Counted from the first letter of the stretch, positions 1 to 8,776 are shown. The stretch is DNA of 32,303 nucleotides from an uncultured Clostridia bacterium (GCA_959605945.1 CAUHGY010000015.1:1-32303); one strand, 5' to 3'. Made by a program: numbers and translations. The notes: generated by a model from the letters alone, not told the origin.

Positions 1-329
1 AAATTGACGTTGAGATCCACACCGCGGGCATTGGCTTTGTAAAACGGACGCCCGCTTTCGCAAATGCATATTCCGTCAGGATTCGACGCGGGAATAAAAT
101 ACACTTTGCCCCGCCGCCCCGTTCTGATAAATTCCTTTATCTGTTTTATGGCCAGGTACGCGGTGATATATTCCCGCGCATGAATTGCGTATTGAGCAAC
201 TATCACGGGACTCTTGCTCTTTTCCACGGCAAAAAACCGTATAGGTCTTTTTTTGGCCGAATAACCGATAATGCCTTTTTCGTAAAAATATTTTCCGTAA
301 AACCCGCCTATAGCTCTCAAAACGCCCAT
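1..329 (-). CDS. M14 family zinc carboxypeptidase, N-terminal part (runs off window start)
   Basis: This is the first 109 codons of a minus-strand gene whose end lies outside the window. The translation has the M14 zinc-ligand pair in AIHARE (H50 and E53), then an FIPASNPDG segment (residues 78-86) and ARGVDLNVN (residues 101-109), which match the order of conserved motifs in M14 carboxypeptidases such as gamma-D-glutamyl-diaminopimelate peptidases of spore formers. The third zinc ligand and the catalytic Glu would lie beyond the window. The ATG at 329 is the first start after an in-frame stop and has GGGG 8 bases upstream as a plausible ribosome binding site. No signal peptide is seen, so a cytoplasmic role, for example recycling of peptidoglycan peptides, is inferred. 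Family assignment is fairly sure; substrate is not. Confidence 0.8.
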   Translation of the reverse strand, partial: MGVLRAIGGFYGKYFYEKGIIGYSAKKRPIRFFAVEKSKSPVIVAQYAIHAREYITAYLAIKQIKEFIRTGRRGKVYFIPASNPDGICICESGRPFYKANARGVDLNVN

Positions 330-356
330 TTTTTTAACCCCGCAAACCTTTTAAAC

Positions 357-362
357 ATTATA
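357..362 (-). promoter_or_regulatory. Candidate -10 box of the M14 peptidase gene
   Basis: A TATAAT hexamer on the minus strand lies 28 bases upstream of the start codon. No convincing -35 is seen at 16-18 bases, so this is a tentative call. The rest of the 330-516 gap shows no gene; no clear rlmH terminator was found in it. Confidence 0.35.
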
Positions 363-516
363 TTAAAAAAGGGCTTTACGGGTGAAACGCAAGTGCGGCT
401 GCCGAAAAACGAAAAGACCTTTTAACCGTTCCGATTCCCGCACGGCTTTTATGCGGCAGGTATTTAAACGGCGGCCGTTCAGCCTTCCGCCCTGAAGACG
501 CAGGTCTTATGCTTAA

Positions 517-990
517 TTATTTATGATAAGCGCTGCCTGCATTGATGGAAAAAGCGCGATAAAGCTGTTCCGTCAGCATAAGGCGGAAAAGCGTGTGCGG
601 AAAAGTCATATCGGAAAAAGAAACAAGTTGATCTGCGGATTTTTTCACGGAGTCGGAAAGCCCGTAAGAACCTCCTATGACGAAAGTGAAAGTGCCCGTC
701 CCTCCGTCGGCAAGTTTTTTTAATCTGCCGGCAAATTTTTCGCTCGAAAATTTTTCTCCTTCGACCGCCGTCGCAAAAACGTATCCTTTAAGGTGCGGCG
801 CAATGCGAACGGCTTCGCGCTCCTTTATGACCGCTACCGTGCCGCCGTCGGCGCGGTTAAAATTCTCTTCGACTATTTCCGTTATTTTAAAATCGCAGTA
901 ACGGGAAAGCCGCTTGGAATACTCGGCAATTCCTTCCTCAAAATATTTTTCCTTGACTTTTCCGACCGCAACGACGTTGATTTTGATCAT
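517..990 (-). CDS. rlmH: 23S rRNA pseudouridine1915 N3-methyltransferase RlmH
   Basis: The 157-residue product has the full length of RlmH (SPOUT/YbeA family), which methylates pseudouridine 1915 in helix 69 of 23S rRNA using SAM. It shows the family start MIKINVVAVGKVK, the SAM-knot loop FVIGGSYG (residues 103-110) and the conserved C-terminus ending LYRAFSINAGSAYHK. A longer frame reaches 1086, but the extra 32 residues are not RlmH-like and overlap the upstream gene, so the ATG at 990 is chosen; GAAGG lies just before it. This ATG overlaps the TGA of the CPBP protease gene by 4 bases (ATGA), so translation is probably coupled. Usual RlmH length is about 159. Confidence 0.96.
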   Translation of the reverse strand: MIKINVVAVGKVKEKYFEEGIAEYSKRLSRYCDFKITEIVEENFNRADGGTVAVIKEREAVRIAPHLKGYVFATAVEGEKFSSEKFAGRLKKLADGGTGTFTFVIGGSYGLSDSVKKSADQLVSFSDMTFPHTLFRLMLTEQLYRAFSINAGSAYHK

Positions 991-1979
991 GCCTTCACCA
1001 ATAATCCGCTTATGAGCAGTACCAGACACAAAATTATTCCGAGCGAGGAGAAAATAAAAAACCGCGCCGTTTCTTTGGCGCTGCAATCCGCCGCCACGGT
1101 GCCGGGATTTTTTTCCGCCGCGGAATTTTGCTCTTCCGCCGCGCAGCAGGAAATTTTTTCTTCGCCGCAGAAATTTTTCTCCGAAGTTTTTACGGCTTTT
1201 TTTCTGCCGTAAAAAACCGTAAATACGATCGCCCCCGCGGCAAGCATCACTCCGACGGAGATCAGAATCGGGTTGAAAAGATCCACGGCGATATCGAGAT
1301 ATGTCAGCAATATTACCGTGAAATTATTGAGAAAATGCGCAACGGCGGCGGGAATGGCGCTGCCGCTTTTTAACGCAAGAAGCGTCAGGGCACAACCGTA
1401 AATAAACTGATAACAGAGCTGGACCGCAGAGGCATGATATAACGCAAACACCGCGCCTATTGCAAATACCGTCCCGACACAGCGGCCGTTCTTAAGTCCT
1501 GAGAGCATAATTCCCCTGAAAAAGCCTTCCTCCACGACGGCGGGCAAAAGCGCCAGCAACACCGAAAACAATATCAGTTCAAAAACCCCTTCGAGCGGAA
1601 TATCCGTCTGCGGGATATTCAGCCCCGCTCCGGCCAATGCTTCGCCTATGAGAGTATTAACAAATCCGAACCCTAAAAACATACCGGCGGAAAGCATAAT
1701 CGCAGGCAGAATATAGACCGCGTCAAACCCGGAAAAACCGCACGTACGGATAAAATTCCGCTTTTTTTTCTTACAGAAAAACACCGCCGTTACAAACAGC
1801 GACAATACGGAAAAAACAGAACAAACGGCAACGTAAGCCGTGCTTCCCGCGCCGAACGCCGCGTCAGCGATAAGCTGACCGACAAAGGACAGAATAACGT
1901 ACAGCGCAATCGCCATGGAAAACGCAGCGCCGCTTGCCGCCCCGCCTGTTAAATTCAGAGTGCCGTTTAAATCCGCCAT
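987..1979 (-). CDS. CPBP family intramembrane glutamic endopeptidase
   Basis: This 330-residue polytopic membrane protein belongs to the CPBP (CAAX protease and bacteriocin processing, formerly Abi) family. The three active-site motifs are present: EEGFFR (E150, E151, R155), FALYH (F178 to H182) and HFLNN (H215 to N219). About eight hydrophobic segments are visible. An unusual hydrophilic insert at residues about 260-305, rich in Lys, Glu, Ala and Cys, sits before the last membrane segment. The ATG at 1979 is preferred over a TTG at 2039, whose extra 20 residues are basic and lack a ribosome binding site; AGAGG lies 18 bases upstream of 1979, so the start is not certain. The substrate is unknown. 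The stop overlaps the rlmH start. Confidence 0.9.
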   Translation of the reverse strand: MADLNGTLNLTGGAASGAAFSMAIALYVILSFVGQLIADAAFGAGSTAYVAVCSVFSVLSLFVTAVFFCKKKKRNFIRTCGFSGFDAVYILPAIMLSAGMFLGFGFVNTLIGEALAGAGLNIPQTDIPLEGVFELILFSVLLALLPAVVEEGFFRGIMLSGLKNGRCVGTVFAIGAVFALYHASAVQLCYQFIYGCALTLLALKSGSAIPAAVAHFLNNFTVILLTYLDIAVDLFNPILISVGVMLAAGAIVFTVFYGRKKAVKTSEKNFCGEEKISCCAAEEQNSAAEKNPGTVAADCSAKETARFFIFSSLGIILCLVLLISGLLVKA

Positions 1980-2201
1980 AAACAATGATCCCGAAAACCT
2001 CTTATAATAAAAAATATTTTTTATCAGCCGCAAAAACAAACTTTCCGCGCCGCCGTCAGTCAGCCGCCCCTGAAAAGCGCCTTTGCCGCCGCCGGACCCG
2101 TCCGCTGAAAACCAGCAGTCCTGCCTAAAGTTTCCGCCGACAAAGCTGAAAGAAGCAATAAAAATATACCCGCATCAGCCCGCGCTGCAAAATTTCGCCG
2201 C

Positions 2202-2231
2202 CTGACGCGGCGGCATACGTTGCCGCGTCAG
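2202..2231 (-). terminator. Hairpin at the end of the YcxB-like gene
   Basis: A perfect 10-bp stem, CTGACGCGGC pairing with GCCGCGTCAG around a 10-base loop, overlaps the stop codon of the gene at 2228. On the minus strand it is followed by only four T residues after a short GC-rich stretch, so it is a weak intrinsic terminator at best. The remaining gap to 1979 holds no gene that I can see. Confidence 0.4.
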
Positions 2232-2737
2232 CCCTTTTTCTTGAATCTGTCACCCAGACGGGCAATCAAAATACCGTCAAGTTCCTCAAAGGTTCCTTCT
2301 TTCAGACTGTCCTTTGGCAAAACGTGGCACTGCGTTTTCGAAAGATACATATAATAATGAGTGGCGGTTTCCGTCACTTTATGAAAATACGAGTACTTCG
2401 CCTGCGTCATCGCGCGGAATTCTTCGCCTTTTTCCTGCGTTATGGTGAACGTATTCTCGTCAAAGACATAGGTTTCGACGGTGTCGTTGCTTAAAATCGA
2501 CATGCTACCGTCAATCTTTTTCTGCAATAACTTCGTCAGCAAAATGCACAGCGGCGTAAACAGCGCGCCGAAACATATCATGATTATGCCGAAAATCATG
2601 TCGTCTTTAAGACTCAGCACGCCCAATAGCGCAAACAGCACGGTAAACAAAACGTAAACCCACCACAGCTTTTTCATTACGTGTTTATTCAGCGCACCCG
2701 TCACCTGCGAATTGAATTTATTCTCAAACCTTATCAT
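2228..2737 (-). CDS. YcxB-like membrane protein
   Basis: The 169-residue protein has two adjacent membrane segments (about residues 24-43 and 47-71) followed by a cytoplasmic domain. The stretch ending HYYMYLSKTQCHVLPK resembles the PH-like C-terminal domain of YcxB family proteins, which have no established function. AGAGGAG lies 7 bases upstream of the ATG at 2737, and the start is 12 bases after the glnS stop, so it is probably the second gene of the glnS transcript. Family assignment comes from the layout and this motif only. Confidence 0.65.
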   Translation of the reverse strand: MIRFENKFNSQVTGALNKHVMKKLWWVYVLFTVLFALLGVLSLKDDMIFGIIMICFGALFTPLCILLTKLLQKKIDGSMSILSNDTVETYVFDENTFTITQEKGEEFRAMTQAKYSYFHKVTETATHYYMYLSKTQCHVLPKDSLKEGTFEELDGILIARLGDRFKKKG

Positions 2738-2749
2738 TCCCCAACTCCT

Positions 2750-4381
2750 CTATTTATTAAAATTGTCTTTTAACGAAACGATTTCGCTGACGATTTCCTT
2801 ATCTTTCAATGCAAGGCGTTTGAAATAGCCTGTGCGAATCAGCTGATAGGGCCTGCCGTCGGCATTTTCAAATACGTAAGGCTCTACTTTCCCTTGGAAA
2901 ATCATAAGGCTTTCACCGTTCATTCTCTCGGAAAAATCCTGTCCCGGATACTCTTCGTCTTTAAGAAGGTATCCGTACTTCCTGATTTCGACATCTTTGC
3001 AGGTGTCGGCGTTCACCCACTGCACCACGCCCTTGACTTTAATTCCGGAAGTATCGCCGCCGCTTCTGCTTTCGGGAACGTAAGAGCACAAAAGTTCCTT
3101 GACTTCTCCGTTTTTATCGGTCAGAACGTCATCGCATTTTATTATATAAGCGCTTTTAAGACGCACGTATCCGCCTTTTTTCAGCCTGAAATATTTAGGC
3201 GGCGGATCGAGCGAAAAATCGTCGGCGTCAATATAAAGATTGCGAGAAAACGCCACCTTGCGGGTTCGGTTTTCGCCGTCGCCCGGGTTAACGTCGAAAT
3301 CTACTTCTTCGGTCTTCCCTTCGGGGTAATTGGTAAGAGTGACTTTCAGGGGTTTCAGAACGCCCATGGCGCGCTCGGCGTGCGCGTTGAGATATTCCCT
3401 TATGCATGCTTCCAGATAACTTATCTGCACTTCGGAATTTGCTTTGGCTATTCCCACTCTGTCGCAGAAATCTTTAAGCGCTTCCGCGGGCACCCCGCGG
3501 TTTCTCAACCCTGCAAGAGTGGGCATTCTGGGGTCGTCCCACCCGTCCACAGAACCGTCTTCGACAAGTTTTTTCAGATAGCGTTTGCTCATGACGAGAT
3601 TTGTTACGTTAAGACGGGCAAATTCAATCTGGCGGGGTTTCGGCGCAAAACCGAGTTCTATCCCCACCCAGTCGTAAAGCGGCCGGTGATCTTCGAATTC
3701 CAGAGTGCAGAGCGAATGAGTGACCCCCTGCATGTAATCGCAGATGGGATGCGCGAAATCATACATGGGATAAATGCACCACTTGTCGCCCGTTCTGTGA
3801 TGGGCCTGATGCAGTATTCTGTAAATGACGGGATCGCGCATATTCATATTCGGCGACGCCATATCGATTTTGGCACGCAAACACTTTTCTCCGTCCCTGA
3901 ACTTTCCTTCTCGCATGGCGTAAAAAATCTCAAGATTTTCATCAACGCTTCTGTTTCTCCACGGACTGTCTTTTCCCTTTTCCGTCAGGGTTCCGCGGTT
4001 CGCGCTTATCTCTTCGGGCGACATATCGCACACAAAAGCTTTGCCTTTCTTTATGAGTTCCGCGGCATAACCGAAAATATTTTCGAAATAATCGGAAGCG
4101 TAAGTTTCCTTATCCCACACAAATCCGAGCCACTTAATATCCTCTTTGATGGCGTCGACAAACTCGGTTTTTTCCTTGCTCGGATTCGTATCGTCGAAAA
4201 ACAGATTGCATTTCCCGCCGTATTTCTGTTTGATGCCGAAATTCAGACACAGACTCTTTGCATGCCCTATATGAAGATACCCGTTGGGTTCCGGGGGAAA
4301 ACGCGTATAAACAGAATTAACCTTGCCGCTCTCAAGTTCCTCGTTTATAATCTGCTCGATAAAATTTGACGCTTCAACCAT
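2750..4381 (-). CDS. glnS: Glutaminyl-tRNA synthetase
   Basis: This 543-residue class I aminoacyl-tRNA synthetase charges tRNA-Gln with glutamine. The signature region PPEPNGYLHIGHAKS (HIGH at 37-40) and NLFFDDTNPSKE are those of GlnRS rather than GluRS. The KMSKS-type loop is VMSKR (263-267), followed by WDDPRMPTL. The C-terminal half carries the beta-barrel anticodon-binding domains. The ATG at 4381 is chosen because AAGGTGA lies 6 bases upstream and the N-terminus then matches the family; an open extension to 4429 would overlap the promoter. The gene implies direct Gln-tRNA charging, in addition to or instead of GatCAB. A tRNA-Gln(CUG) gene lies near the right end of the window. Confidence 0.97.
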   Translation of the reverse strand: MVEASNFIEQIINEELESGKVNSVYTRFPPEPNGYLHIGHAKSLCLNFGIKQKYGGKCNLFFDDTNPSKEKTEFVDAIKEDIKWLGFVWDKETYASDYFENIFGYAAELIKKGKAFVCDMSPEEISANRGTLTEKGKDSPWRNRSVDENLEIFYAMREGKFRDGEKCLRAKIDMASPNMNMRDPVIYRILHQAHHRTGDKWCIYPMYDFAHPICDYMQGVTHSLCTLEFEDHRPLYDWVGIELGFAPKPRQIEFARLNVTNLVMSKRYLKKLVEDGSVDGWDDPRMPTLAGLRNRGVPAEALKDFCDRVGIAKANSEVQISYLEACIREYLNAHAERAMGVLKPLKVTLTNYPEGKTEEVDFDVNPGDGENRTRKVAFSRNLYIDADDFSLDPPPKYFRLKKGGYVRLKSAYIIKCDDVLTDKNGEVKELLCSYVPESRSGGDTSGIKVKGVVQWVNADTCKDVEIRKYGYLLKDEEYPGQDFSERMNGESLMIFQGKVEPYVFENADGRPYQLIRTGYFKRLALKDKEIVSEIVSLKDNFNK

Positions 4382-4410
4382 AACAATCACCTTTTTGTTT
4401 CTTTTTATGT

Positions 4411-4419
4411 ATTGTATCA
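4411..4419 (-). promoter_or_regulatory. glnS extended -10 promoter
   Basis: On the minus strand TGATACAAT is an extended -10 element about 30 bases before the glnS start. No strong -35 was found. The leader is too short to hold a T-box riboswitch. Confidence 0.55.
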
Positions 4420-4474
4420 CAAATCGCATGAATACAAAAGCAAAATTTAAATATTTTACAAACTATTCTTTCGC

Positions 4475-4503
4475 TTGACTAAAAATTTACTATATTGTAC
4501 AAT
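4475..4503 (+). promoter_or_regulatory. glyQS promoter
   Basis: TTGACT at 4475-4480 and TACAAT at 4498-4503 are separated by 17 bases, a near-consensus sigma-A promoter. The predicted 5' leader is about 31 bases, so no T-box leader is present. The promoter faces away from the glnS promoter in the same 160-bp gap. Confidence 0.8.
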
Positions 4504-4540
4504 TAAACGGAAAATAAATCATTTCAAAGGACATTTTGAT

Positions 4541-5920
4541 ATGGACAATAAAAACGCGGTAACGATGGAAAAACTGGTAAACCTTTGCAAGGGAAGGGGC
4601 ATAATTTTCCCCGGAAGCGAAATTTACGGCGGAATGGGCAATACCTGGGATTACGGCCCCGTAGGCGTGGAGATAAAAAACAACATCAAACGCGCCTGGT
4701 GGAAAAGATTCGTTCAGGAAAGCGAAAATTCCTACGGCGTTGACGCGGCAATTCTGATGAACCCCAGAGTGTGGGACGCCAGCGGCCATACGGCGTCGTT
4801 TTCAGACCCTAAAATGGACTGCAAAGAATGTAAATCCCGTCACAGAGCGGACAATCTCATCGAAAACCACTCGCACGGCAAAGTCAACCCCGACACTATG
4901 TCTCAGGAAGAAATGCAGGCATATATCAACGAGCATCGGGTACACTGCCCCATTTGCGGCAAATTCAACTGGACGCCCATAAGAAACTTCAATCTTATGT
5001 TTTCGACGTCGCGCGGCGTGACGGACGAATCTACCAACACCATATATCTCCGTCCCGAAACCGCACAGGGCGAATTCGTAAATTTCAACAATGTCCAGCG
5101 CACTACCCGCGCGAAGATTCCCTTCGGCATAGCGCAGATAGGCAAAGCCTTCCGCAACGAGATAACTCCCGGCAACTTCATCTTCCGCACCATCGAGTTC
5201 GAACAGATGGAACACCAGTGGTTCTGCAAAGAAGGCACCGACCACGAATATTACGAAAGTTTCAAGAAGAAGGCATGGGACTTTTTGTGCGATCTCGGAT
5301 TCGATCCCGAACATCTGCGTTTTAAAGACCACGACAAACTAGCCCACTACGCCAAATCCGCCTGCGACATACAGTATCTGTTCCCCATCGGCTGGTCGGA
5401 ACTTAACGGCATTCACAACAGAACAAACTACGACCTTTCCCGCCACGAAGAGTACTCGGGCAAGAGCATGCAGTATACCGACCCCGTTTCGGGCGAACGC
5501 TATACGCCTTTCGTCATCGAATATTCCATCGGCGCCGACAGGCTTATGCTTGCCGTTCTTTCCGAAGCATACGAAGAAGAACAGCTCGAAAACGGAGAAA
5601 CGCGCGTTGTTATGCATTTTCATCCTGCAATTGCGGCATATAAATGCGCCGTCCTGCCGCTGCAGAAAAATCTCGGCGACAAAGCAAAGGAAATTTACAA
5701 CGCGTTGCGTAAATATTTTATGTGCACGTATGACGAATCGGGTTCCATAGGCAAACGCTACCGCCGTCAGGACGAAATAGGAACGCCTTTCTGTGTGACT
5801 GCGGACTTCGATACGCTTGAAAACGGAACCGTAACCGTGAGAGACAGAGACACCATGCAGCAGATAAGACTGCCTGCCGACAAACTGAAAGATTATCTCG
5901 CGGAAAAAATATCGTTCTGA
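4541..5920 (+). CDS. glyQS: Glycyl-tRNA synthetase, dimeric (alpha2) type
   Basis: This 459-residue class II synthetase attaches glycine to tRNA-Gly. It is the single-chain type, as in Thermus and many Clostridia, not the alpha2beta2 GlyQ+GlyS type. Seen are the N-terminal KGRGIIFPGSEIYGG segment, a probable zinc site (C94/C97 and C136/C139), motif 2 around FRNEITPGNFIFRTIEFEQ (204-222), motif 3 GADRLML (331-337) and a C-terminal anticodon-binding domain (about 365-459). The ATG at 4541 is chosen because AAAGGA lies 9 bases upstream; the frame stays open back to 4475, but that stretch is the promoter. It is transcribed alone, with terminators at 6002-6079. Confidence 0.97.
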   Translation: MDNKNAVTMEKLVNLCKGRGIIFPGSEIYGGMGNTWDYGPVGVEIKNNIKRAWWKRFVQESENSYGVDAAILMNPRVWDASGHTASFSDPKMDCKECKSRHRADNLIENHSHGKVNPDTMSQEEMQAYINEHRVHCPICGKFNWTPIRNFNLMFSTSRGVTDESTNTIYLRPETAQGEFVNFNNVQRTTRAKIPFGIAQIGKAFRNEITPGNFIFRTIEFEQMEHQWFCKEGTDHEYYESFKKKAWDFLCDLGFDPEHLRFKDHDKLAHYAKSACDIQYLFPIGWSELNGIHNRTNYDLSRHEEYSGKSMQYTDPVSGERYTPFVIEYSIGADRLMLAVLSEAYEEEQLENGETRVVMHFHPAIAAYKCAVLPLQKNLGDKAKEIYNALRKYFMCTYDESGSIGKRYRRQDEIGTPFCVTADFDTLENGTVTVRDRDTMQQIRLPADKLKDYLAEKISF

Positions 5921-6001
5921 GTTTTTCGGTAATTTAATAATCGGCCGGCAATAAACGCAGAATTTATAGTTTTATTCGAATACTTTTTTCACTAATTTGT
6001 C

Positions 6002-6038
6002 TTTACGCGCCCGATTTGAAAAGGGCGCGTAAAATTTT
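6002..6038 (+). terminator. Terminator downstream of glyQS
   Basis: TTTACGCGCCC (6002-6012) pairs perfectly over 11 bp with GGGCGCGTAAA (6023-6033), followed by ATTTTGT. It lies about 80 bases after the glyQS stop and is oriented for the plus strand. Confidence 0.65.
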
Positions 6039-6042
6039 GTCT

Positions 6043-6079
6043 GCGCTGCTCTGTTAAATACGTCAGCGGCGCAATTTTT
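6043..6079 (+). terminator. Second, weaker terminator downstream of glyQS
   Basis: GCGCTGCT (6043-6050) pairs with AGCGGCGC (6065-6072), one G-U pair included, followed by AATTTTT. Together with the preceding hairpin it forms a tandem terminator. Confidence 0.45.
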
Positions 6080-6086
6080 GCAAATA

Positions 6087-6116
6087 TTTTCGGGGCGGCC
6101 GTTGCCGCCCCGAAAA
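6087..6116. repeat. GC-rich perfect inverted repeat in the convergent gap
   Basis: TTTTCGGGGCGGC (6087-6099) pairs with GCCGCCCCGAAAA (6104-6116) around a 4-base CGTT loop. The T residues precede the stem and the A residues follow it on both strands, so no free U tract remains. It may mark the convergent border between glyQS and the lipoprotein gene. The rest of 5921-6223 holds the two terminators above and AT-rich sequence with no gene. Confidence 0.6.
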
Positions 6117-6223
6117 ACGTTTTGAAAATTAAAATTTTTTCTCTTCTCTATGTTTTTAATTCCGTAAACTGCATCGAAAATAAACAGATTACATTCTTGC
6201 CCGTTTTTTCCGCATAAGTTTTT

Positions 6224-8719
6224 TCATTTTGAAACGACGGTAACTTCAATATATGTTTCCGCGGAATTACCCGCAGCATCTTTCACCGTCAATTTATAAA
6301 TACCGTCGATTATCGCGTCGGTTTCACTGAGCGGAACGCCTTCCGCGCTGAAATTTTCGGCTGAGACCGCAATGTTTCCGTCAACCGCATCGAAAGCGGT
6401 AAATCTCCGCGCAAACTCCGCCGCGGCAATACTTTCCCCGATCTCTGTTTTAAATGTGTTTCCGACAATCGGCTCGCCGTCAAATAATATTTCCGGCGGT
6501 AAAGTATCCGTAAAAGAGACCGTGACTGCGGCAGCCCCGTCTTTTACAAAAAAATCGTGGCGGTAATATCCGCCTTCCGTCGGAACATTTACGGAAAAAT
6601 TCTCGAAATACTCCACCGGCAAAATTATAACTTCCGAAAGTCTGAGCCGGTTCCCGTCTTCGTATTTCCCAAAATACGCCTGCAGCCGATACGTTCCTTC
6701 CCTATCTATTTGCGGAAGGTTTATCCCGCTTTTGCCCCTGAACTCCATCGTCCCGAAATCGTAAGTTTTTCTGTCAAACGCCGCAGCATCTGCGTAGCCT
6801 TTATCTCCCGTCCATGCGACGAAAATGCCGTATTCTTTTCCCTCGCTTAAAATTACGCTTTTATTCTGAGACGCAGTCATATCGGAAAAATCAATCCCGC
6901 TTTCACCTATTTTCGCCTTTCCCGCCAGAATACCGCCGAGATCGACAAGCCCTATATTCTCGGGTTTTTCGGGCAGATTTTCAAAATCCACAGTTTCTTT
7001 ATCGTCGAGCGCTGCGGTAACTGTCTCTCTAAGAGCGTCTAATTCGTCGGCAATGGTAAAGAGATTGGCAATAAAATTTTCCGCGTTGTAGGGTCTGTTA
7101 TAGAGATATTCGAATACTTCATCGGTATAAAGCGCGCGATTGTCGCACAGGTCCGCCATTCCGGCAAAAATGTCCGGAGCTGCAGTCACAGAAAGACCGT
7201 GTTCCCGAAAAAATTCAGCGCAGAGAGCAAATGCTTTCTGATCGATATTTTCAAAGCGCAAAAGCATATACGCGGAACTTATTTTCTGTAACTGCGTTCC
7301 TTCGTCTTTATCGTCTGTGCGGTCGATATAAGCGCTTATATTTTCTACCGTAACCGTGTTTTCATAAGGAATATTTTCAACCGCATTGCCGTTTTCGTCA
7401 ATAAATCCGACAGGCGACCAATAATGATTTCCGTCCGTTCCGCCGTATTCCCATTTCTGAAAAAGCATGCCCGTCTCTTTGTTCCACAGATCTCCGCAGC
7501 CGATTTGTAAGCCGCTTTCAAGCCGGAAAAAGTCGCCTTCGCCGCGTACATACTGCTCTCCGACATAAGAAAGCTCGCTTTCGGTATCGAGCACAATGCG
7601 CAGTTTATCCCAGCCGTCGAGCACATACAGATCCGTTCTGATAAAGGAATGTAAAAAATCCGCATAAACGCCGTTGCCGGACAGCATGTAAGGTGATAAA
7701 ACTATAACGTCTTCGGGTCTGGCTTCAACACCGCTTCCCGTTTCAACGCCGTCGCGCAAAGCTATGCACTGATCTCCGAAAGTATAAATACCGCTATCGT
7801 TTTCAAAAAGAAAACGCACGTACAGCAATCCGTTGGCATAGTCGTAAATCCCCTCGTGAGTTATGTAGGGATTATCGAGTTCGAAATTATAGTCTATGCC
7901 CCGCCAAAACCCGTTATCTTTATAAGCCACGCTCACATTGTACATGCCGTTTTCACTGTCGCTTACTCTTACCGAATAATATTTTCCGGGAGTGTATATT
8001 ACGTCTTCCGTGACGGCTCCGTATACCCGCGTCATCGAAACGGTTTCATCTCCGTCGGCGTTGTAATATATGATGATCCTGTTATACTCGGAATAGTTAG
8101 TGTCAAGGTAGTCTATTCTCTCGTAAACGGTAACAACGTCGGAATCCGCGTCGTAATTCAAAAGATAACGATAATTTCCGTTGACTACAACGGTATTGGC
8201 CACAGTTATATTATCAATAACATAGTCCGCCGTTTTTCTGGCGACAGCGCTCATTCTTTCAAGCGTATCTTCCTGATTTTTGAAAAAATTATCATCGCCT
8301 GACGGTTCCGTATCTCCGCGATACTCTTCAGCGGTAATCTCGTAAATCTCTTTTTCCGTTTCTTCCTTTAACGCGGAAACGCCGTTAAAACAAGCGCCGT
8401 AAGTTAAAGCCGCGCCCGGCGCAGAATATTCAGCAACCTGTTTATCCGCCGACACGTCTATATCGAAATTAAAAGATAAATCGGCGTTTTCTAGCCTGTC
8501 ATAGGAAATCGCAAGAATATCGGCATTTTCCAAAACGATATTTTCGTTTTCCCGGTCGTCATCGTCGCCGTCCCCGCCGCCGGGCAGAGGTTCCTCTTCT
8601 CCCGAACCGGGATCATATACGCCATCGGGAAGCCCGCCGTGATTATCGCCGCATGCGGAAAGCAGACAGCTGAAAAGAATCAGAACGCTCAGAAAAACAG
8701 CTAAAACCTTTTTTAACAT
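6224..8719 (-). CDS. Large secreted lipoprotein with C-terminal Ig-like domain, function unknown
   Basis: The 831-residue product starts with a lipoprotein signal peptide (LLFSCLLSAC pattern; lipobox L20-S21-A22-C23), so it should be anchored by a lipid at C23 on the outer face of the membrane. Residues about 30-60 are a Gly/Pro/Asp/Glu-rich linker. The middle part is rich in Tyr, Asp and beta-strand-like segments and is not recognised. The last 90 residues resemble a bacterial Ig-like repeat of the DUF5011/HYR kind: an FDAVDGNI segment, then YKLTVKDAAGNSAETYIEVTV at the end. GGAG lies about 9 bases before the ATG, and a promoter precedes it. The gene stands alone, so neighbours give no hint. 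Glycan or peptide binding at the cell surface is only a guess. Confidence 0.85.
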   Translation of the reverse strand: MLKKVLAVFLSVLILFSCLLSACGDNHGGLPDGVYDPGSGEEEPLPGGGDGDDDDRENENIVLENADILAISYDRLENADLSFNFDIDVSADKQVAEYSAPGAALTYGACFNGVSALKEETEKEIYEITAEEYRGDTEPSGDDNFFKNQEDTLERMSAVARKTADYVIDNITVANTVVVNGNYRYLLNYDADSDVVTVYERIDYLDTNYSEYNRIIIYYNADGDETVSMTRVYGAVTEDVIYTPGKYYSVRVSDSENGMYNVSVAYKDNGFWRGIDYNFELDNPYITHEGIYDYANGLLYVRFLFENDSGIYTFGDQCIALRDGVETGSGVEARPEDVIVLSPYMLSGNGVYADFLHSFIRTDLYVLDGWDKLRIVLDTESELSYVGEQYVRGEGDFFRLESGLQIGCGDLWNKETGMLFQKWEYGGTDGNHYWSPVGFIDENGNAVENIPYENTVTVENISAYIDRTDDKDEGTQLQKISSAYMLLRFENIDQKAFALCAEFFREHGLSVTAAPDIFAGMADLCDNRALYTDEVFEYLYNRPYNAENFIANLFTIADELDALRETVTAALDDKETVDFENLPEKPENIGLVDLGGILAGKAKIGESGIDFSDMTASQNKSVILSEGKEYGIFVAWTGDKGYADAAAFDRKTYDFGTMEFRGKSGINLPQIDREGTYRLQAYFGKYEDGNRLRLSEVIILPVEYFENFSVNVPTEGGYYRHDFFVKDGAAAVTVSFTDTLPPEILFDGEPIVGNTFKTEIGESIAAAEFARRFTAFDAVDGNIAVSAENFSAEGVPLSETDAIIDGIYKLTVKDAAGNSAETYIEVTVVSK

Positions 8720-8747
8720 TTTTATTACTCCGTTAATTTACGTTCTC

Positions 8748-8776
8748 ATTCTAACACAATCGTTTGCTTTTTACAA
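8748..8776 (-). promoter_or_regulatory. Lipoprotein gene promoter (extended -10)
   Basis: On the minus strand TTGTAA (8771-8776) and TAGAAT (8748-8753) are separated by 17 bases, and TGT directly precedes the -10, giving the extended form TGTTAGAAT. The start codon is about 28 bases downstream. Confidence 0.65.

Noticed and set aside
180..425. 81-codon plus-strand frame near the window start
   Set aside because: It overlaps the minus-strand M14 peptidase gene, whose motifs are clear.
2894..4369. A 491-codon plus-strand open frame opposite glnS
   Set aside because: It is antisense to an unambiguous GlnRS gene and has no domain or promoter of its own.
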